Shown piece after piece: positions 61,553 through 64,000 of a DNA stretch of 64,000 bases; position 1 is the first letter of the stretch, and each line of letters starts with the position of its first letter. Made by a program: the position numbers and the translations under genes. Below the pieces are notes generated by a model. The model was not told the DNA's origin. It did no database searches and saw nothing but the letters and a program-made list of their open reading frames with translations. Origin of the DNA: Terriglobus albidus (GTDB taxonomy: Bacteria > Acidobacteriota > Terriglobia > Terriglobales > Acidobacteriaceae); NCBI RefSeq assembly GCF_008000815.1, contig NZ_CP042806.1, positions 62,001-126,000 on the forward strand, in the 5' to 3' direction.

Positions 61553-61608
61553 CTTCAGCCGTGCCGTAATAATCGCGCAAAAGATGCGGCTTTAGCCGCT
61601 GAGGTACC
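61553..61608. repeat. Composite palindromic repeat, copy 3, right part
   Basis: The target duplicate CTTCAG followed by CCGTGCC restores, with GGCACGG on the other side, a hairpin split by the IS. It ends in the hairpin GCGGCTTTAGCCGC and GAGGTACC, matching the right ends at 38039 and 55229. Confidence 0.75.
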
Positions 61609-61648
61609 GCTTTTTCACGGTAGCCCGCAGTGAAGACTGAACAACAAA

Positions 61649-61685
61649 AGCAGATTTCTCCGCTACGCTGCGAAATGACAAACAA
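61649..61685. repeat. Fragment of the TTTGTCATCCC repeat family
   Basis: AGCAGATTTCTCCGCTACGC and CGAAATGACAAAC, the right end of the family. It lies just after the Hsp70-like gene stop. Confidence 0.6.
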
Positions 61686-61693
61686 GCCGAACG

Positions 61694-62989
61694 TTACGTA
61701 CTCAGCGACAGACCATGCGCCACTGAAGTGAACTCGTTGCCCGTGCGCAGCTTGCCCTCGCCGATCATGCGATGAAAGATAGCCCGCACCGCGGGGACAA
61801 AGCTGGTGCCTCCGGTCAGGAAGACACGATCGATCTGTTGCGGTTGTATCCCCGTACTCTCAAGCAGACGCGCCACCGCTCGCTCGATCGCGTCCAACTC
61901 ATCGGCGATCCATCCCTCGAACTCACTGCGCTTCACCGTCGCCTGCAGCTCCAGGTCATCGTCCCGGAAGAAGAACTCGGCCGTCTCCTCGAGCGACAAC
62001 TGCACCTTCGTCCGCTGCACGGCCTGGTGCAACTGGTAACCGAGATCGCGATCGATAAGCGTAATGAGTGCCGTGATCTTCTCCGGCTCGAGGGCCGACC
62101 GTTCTGCTCGTGACAAGATCTCCATCACATTGCGTGTCCGCAGGAACGAGAGATAGTGCCAGCGTTCCAGGTTGGCGAAGATCCAGTTGGGCACGGCGGG
62201 CAGCAGCTTCTTCAACGAATGCGCCAGCGTATCTGCCCCCAGTGCCGGCGAGACCAGCTTGCGCACGATCTTTGCATCGAAGGCGTCACCCGCAAGTCCC
62301 AGGCCCGAGGTCCCGAGCATCGATTTACCCCGGTCTGCCTGTGTGCGGAACGACGGCCCCACATGCAGCAGCGAAAAGTCCGAGGTGCCGCCGCCGAAGT
62401 CGCCGATCAGGATCAGCTCGTCGTGATCCAGGGAGGACTCGTAGCTATAGGCCGCACCGATCGGTTCCAGTTGAAAGTGCACCTCTTCGTATCCGGCGAG
62501 TTCGAAAGCATGGCGCAAACGCGATTCGGCGAAGGCATCATCCTCCTCCGACTCCGAGCCGACAAAACGTACAGGCCTGCCCGCCGTTACGCTGCGTATG
62601 GGATGACCGAACTGCCGCTCGGCAGCTATCCGTACGTCCGTCAAGATACGCGCGATCAGATCTTCGAGGGTGTACCTGCGGCCAAAGACCTCCGTACCGG
62701 TCAGTGACCGCGATGGCAGATAGGACTTCAGCGACTGGATCAACCGTCCCTGCGTTCCCGAGGACTCATGGTCGGCAGCGAGATAGTGCTCGATGCCACG
62801 CGGCCCAGTGTAGGAGTGCACCAGCGGACGCCCCTTCTCCCGCACCTGCTCCAGATACAGCAGTGACCGGTACGACGGCGTCTCTCCCGCCGGAGCAGCG
62901 AAGTGCGCGAGTGTCACCTCGCTGCCGTCTGCGCGGGCGATGGAGGTGTTGGTTGTGCCGAAGTCGATGCCGATGCGAAACGGACGCAT
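61694..62989 (-). CDS. Hsp70-like (YegD-type) protein
   Basis: A 431-residue actin-fold ATPase domain without the peptide-binding part of DnaK, as in YegD. Phosphate loop 1 GIDFGTTNTSIARADG (7-22), phosphate loop 2 LIGDFGGGTSDFSLLHV, and the adenosine motif FLTGGTSFVPAVRAIF are present. The stretch RYTLEDLIARILTDVRIAAE matches the Hsp70 helices. Lacking the substrate domain, it is probably not a classical chaperone; YegD's role is unknown. It is a single gene. Divergent transcription from the IS, with repeat DNA after its stop. Confidence 0.85.
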   Translation of the reverse strand: MRPFRIGIDFGTTNTSIARADGSEVTLAHFAAPAGETPSYRSLLYLEQVREKGRPLVHSYTGPRGIEHYLAADHESSGTQGRLIQSLKSYLPSRSLTGTEVFGRRYTLEDLIARILTDVRIAAERQFGHPIRSVTAGRPVRFVGSESEEDDAFAESRLRHAFELAGYEEVHFQLEPIGAAYSYESSLDHDELILIGDFGGGTSDFSLLHVGPSFRTQADRGKSMLGTSGLGLAGDAFDAKIVRKLVSPALGADTLAHSLKKLLPAVPNWIFANLERWHYLSFLRTRNVMEILSRAERSALEPEKITALITLIDRDLGYQLHQAVQRTKVQLSLEETAEFFFRDDDLELQATVKRSEFEGWIADELDAIERAVARLLESTGIQPQQIDRVFLTGGTSFVPAVRAIFHRMIGEGKLRTGNEFTSVAHGLSLST

Positions 62990-63035
62990 CCGATTATTAT
63001 TTCGCAGATTCGGTATTTCTTTGAGCCTGTCGTCG

Positions 63036-63524
63036 TTATGACTTCAGCGACGCTACCAGTTTCTCCATGTGGGAGACGTGGTGGAGGTCATGACCGGCGA
63101 TGGTCGCGAGTTGCACGGAGAAGGGTGTGAATCCGCGTTCAGGATGCGAAGCTCCGCGCTGTTTCTGCTCGTCGGTCACGGTCGAGAGGAACTTCAGGTT
63201 CCAGTCACGGAAAGCCTCGTAGAACGCCACGGCGGTCGCGTAGTCGTATGCCGCATAGTGCTCGGCCCACTTGTCCTGGTCGAAAGGCTGCAGCACAGGG
63301 TTGTCGACGGCTAATGTCTGGCGCAGGCGGAAGCCGAAGGCCATCTCACAGTCGGCCAGATGCGCGAAGATCTCGCGGATACTCCACTTGCCCGGAGCGG
63401 GCGGCGAATTGAGCTGTTCGGCGCTTAGACCCGCGACCAGAGCCTTCAGCTTTGCCGGCGTGGTGGGCAGCACGGTTGCGGGATCGTTATCTCCGAGGGC
63501 GGCAGCATAAGGATTAGGAGCCAT
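63036..63524 (-). CDS. DinB-family (DUF664-like) metalloprotein
   Basis: A 162-residue four-helix protein of the DinB/YfiT fold. The three metal-binding His residues are H55 (IFAHLADCE), H145 and H149 (GHDLHHVSHME). DUF664/DinB proteins bind Ni or Zn and many are thiol transferases such as mycothiol- or bacillithiol-dependent S-transferases. The ATG at 63524 is chosen; upstream in-frame codons run into a repeat. A TATGCT -10 box lies 6 nt before it. Nearest neighbours do not reveal the role. Confidence 0.82.
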   Translation of the reverse strand: MAPNPYAAALGDNDPATVLPTTPAKLKALVAGLSAEQLNSPPAPGKWSIREIFAHLADCEMAFGFRLRQTLAVDNPVLQPFDQDKWAEHYAAYDYATAVAFYEAFRDWNLKFLSTVTDEQKQRGASHPERGFTPFSVQLATIAGHDLHHVSHMEKLVASLKS

Positions 63525-63530
63525 GGGGGA

Positions 63531-63536
63531 AGCATA
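63531..63536 (-). promoter_or_regulatory. -10 box (TATGCT) of the DinB-like gene
   Basis: TATGCT on the minus strand ends 6 nt before the ATG at 63524. Its upstream edge overlaps the first bases (TA) of the MITE-like repeat fragment at 63535, so that repeat may supply part of the promoter. Confidence 0.4.
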
Positions 63537-63600
63537 GAGCATTTTCCCTTGCCGCTGTATGCCCTTCCGGATACCAGAAAGATGGAAAACGCCCTCGGCG
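63535..63600. repeat. MITE-like repeat, fragment
   Basis: Begins TAGAGCATTTTCCCTT, close to the terminal repeat of the element at 21075-21190, and contains CCGGATACC and GGAAAACGCCCTCGG as in that element's interior. The right terminal repeat is missing. Like the full copy it sits immediately upstream of a minus-strand gene. Confidence 0.6.
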
Positions 63601-63626
63601 CTGGCAACGATGATTGAATAAGAAAT

Positions 63627-64000
63627 ATGGCCAACATCGCCGGCAGCGAACAACAGACGCCGATTCGCCTGCCATGGAAGATCTTCTGGGTGGGACTCAT
63701 TGTCCGCGTCCTCTACATAACCCTGGCCCACACCTACCGCATCCGTCTTTTTGAAGACCACTTCCAGTTCGGGTGGGAGGCCGGCCGCGTCGCCCGGGCG
63801 CTGGTCACCGGCTATGGCTATGCCGACCCCTTCCAGGGACACACCGGCCCTACCGCATGGCTGCCTCCGCTTTATACCTTCCTCATCGCTGCGTCATTCA
63901 AGCTCTTTGGCATCTATAGTCCTCTATCCGCGTGGTTCATTCTCACGATCAACAGCGTCTTCTCCGCGCTGACGGCACTGGCGGTCTACGAGATCGGCTA
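63627..64000 (+). CDS. Membrane glycosyltransferase, ArnT/GT39-like, partial (3' end outside window)
   Basis: Reads from ATG to the window edge, 124 codons without a stop. MANIAGSEQQTPIRLPWKIF leads into a first membrane helix (about 18-35), then the loop FEDHFQFGWEAGRVARALVT with an acidic residue pair in the position of the catalytic Asp-Glu, then PPLYTFLIAASFKLFGIYSP and a further helix. This is the GT-C/GT39 fold that transfers sugars from polyprenyl phosphates in the periplasm. The rest of the protein is not visible, so the substrate is unknown. Confidence 0.75.
   Translation, partial: MANIAGSEQQTPIRLPWKIFWVGLIVRVLYITLAHTYRIRLFEDHFQFGWEAGRVARALVTGYGYADPFQGHTGPTAWLPPLYTFLIAASFKLFGIYSPLSAWFILTINSVFSALTALAVYEIG

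Overview
The window is a stretch of GC-rich bacterial chromosome that best fits an acidobacterium of the Terriglobales/Acidobacteriaceae type. This is inferred from protein style, not from a marker gene. It has two large outer-membrane receptors with an N-terminal carboxypeptidase-regulatory-like fold, a VWA protein of the acidobacterial VWFA-related type, a giant FG-GAP/Ig-repeat protein with an RRRKK-lipobox tail, a lysine/alanine histone-like protein, and LpxI-type lipid A synthesis, which implies an outer membrane. I see no rRNA, tRNA, CRISPR array, prophage or defence island. Both edges are arbitrary: the last gene runs off the right end.

Layout. 0.2-4.5 kb: exported YncE-like/phosphoesterase fusion, a PIN toxin-antitoxin pair, a KTSC protein. 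4.5-7.6 kb: divergent c-di-GMP genes (diguanylate cyclase; degenerate GGDEF plus intact EAL). 7.7-12.4 kb: secreted hydrolase, PAP2-type acid phosphatase, TonB-dependent receptor. 12.4-19.9 kb: Rsh (p)ppGpp enzyme, RES-Xre toxin-antitoxin, VWA protein, RidA, MsrB, AspS. 20-27 kb: ribokinase, TlpA-like thioredoxin, a single-haem exported protein with an elaborate leader, aldo/keto reductase with a pseudo-rhomboid, a small exported protein. 27-31 kb: secreted glutaminase-like protein, an unknown exported protein, RpmA/RplU. 31.5-37.6 kb: FG-GAP/Ig protein and M28 peptidase. 38-46.7 kb: HisS, a second TonB-type receptor, SDR, LolA-like protein, the fabZ-lpxA-lpxI operon, peroxiredoxin. 47-52.7 kb: histone-like protein, MltD-like transglycosylase, LepA, OmpH/Skp-like chaperone. 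53-58.3 kb: LytS/LytTR system with an overlapping micro-membrane protein, a zinc-ribbon protein, RpsU, an ECF sigma/anti-sigma pair divergent from a membrane protein, gamma carbonic anhydrase-like protein. 58.5-64 kb: DUF3050 and YdeI-like genes, an IS481-family element, an Hsp70-like protein, a DinB-like protein, a partial glycosyltransferase.

Most genes are housekeeping or envelope genes. The unusual material lies in intergenic DNA and regulation. At least five families of palindromic intergenic repeats fill nearly every gap, some nested, one resembling a MITE with 17-bp perfect terminal repeats. The IS481 copy sits exactly in the loop of one repeat hairpin, and its 6-bp target duplication is that loop. 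Many genes have a TANNNT -10 box only 5-10 nt before the start codon, suggesting widespread leaderless mRNAs. The ECF sigma gene and its divergent neighbour share mirror-image GAAACT-N16-GTCYTA promoters. A 310-nt leader upstream of the haem protein gene carries a 29-codon reading frame ending in Leu-Cys-Gly-Cys-Cys, directly followed by a stable hairpin. All domain names come from reading the translated sequence; no search was run.
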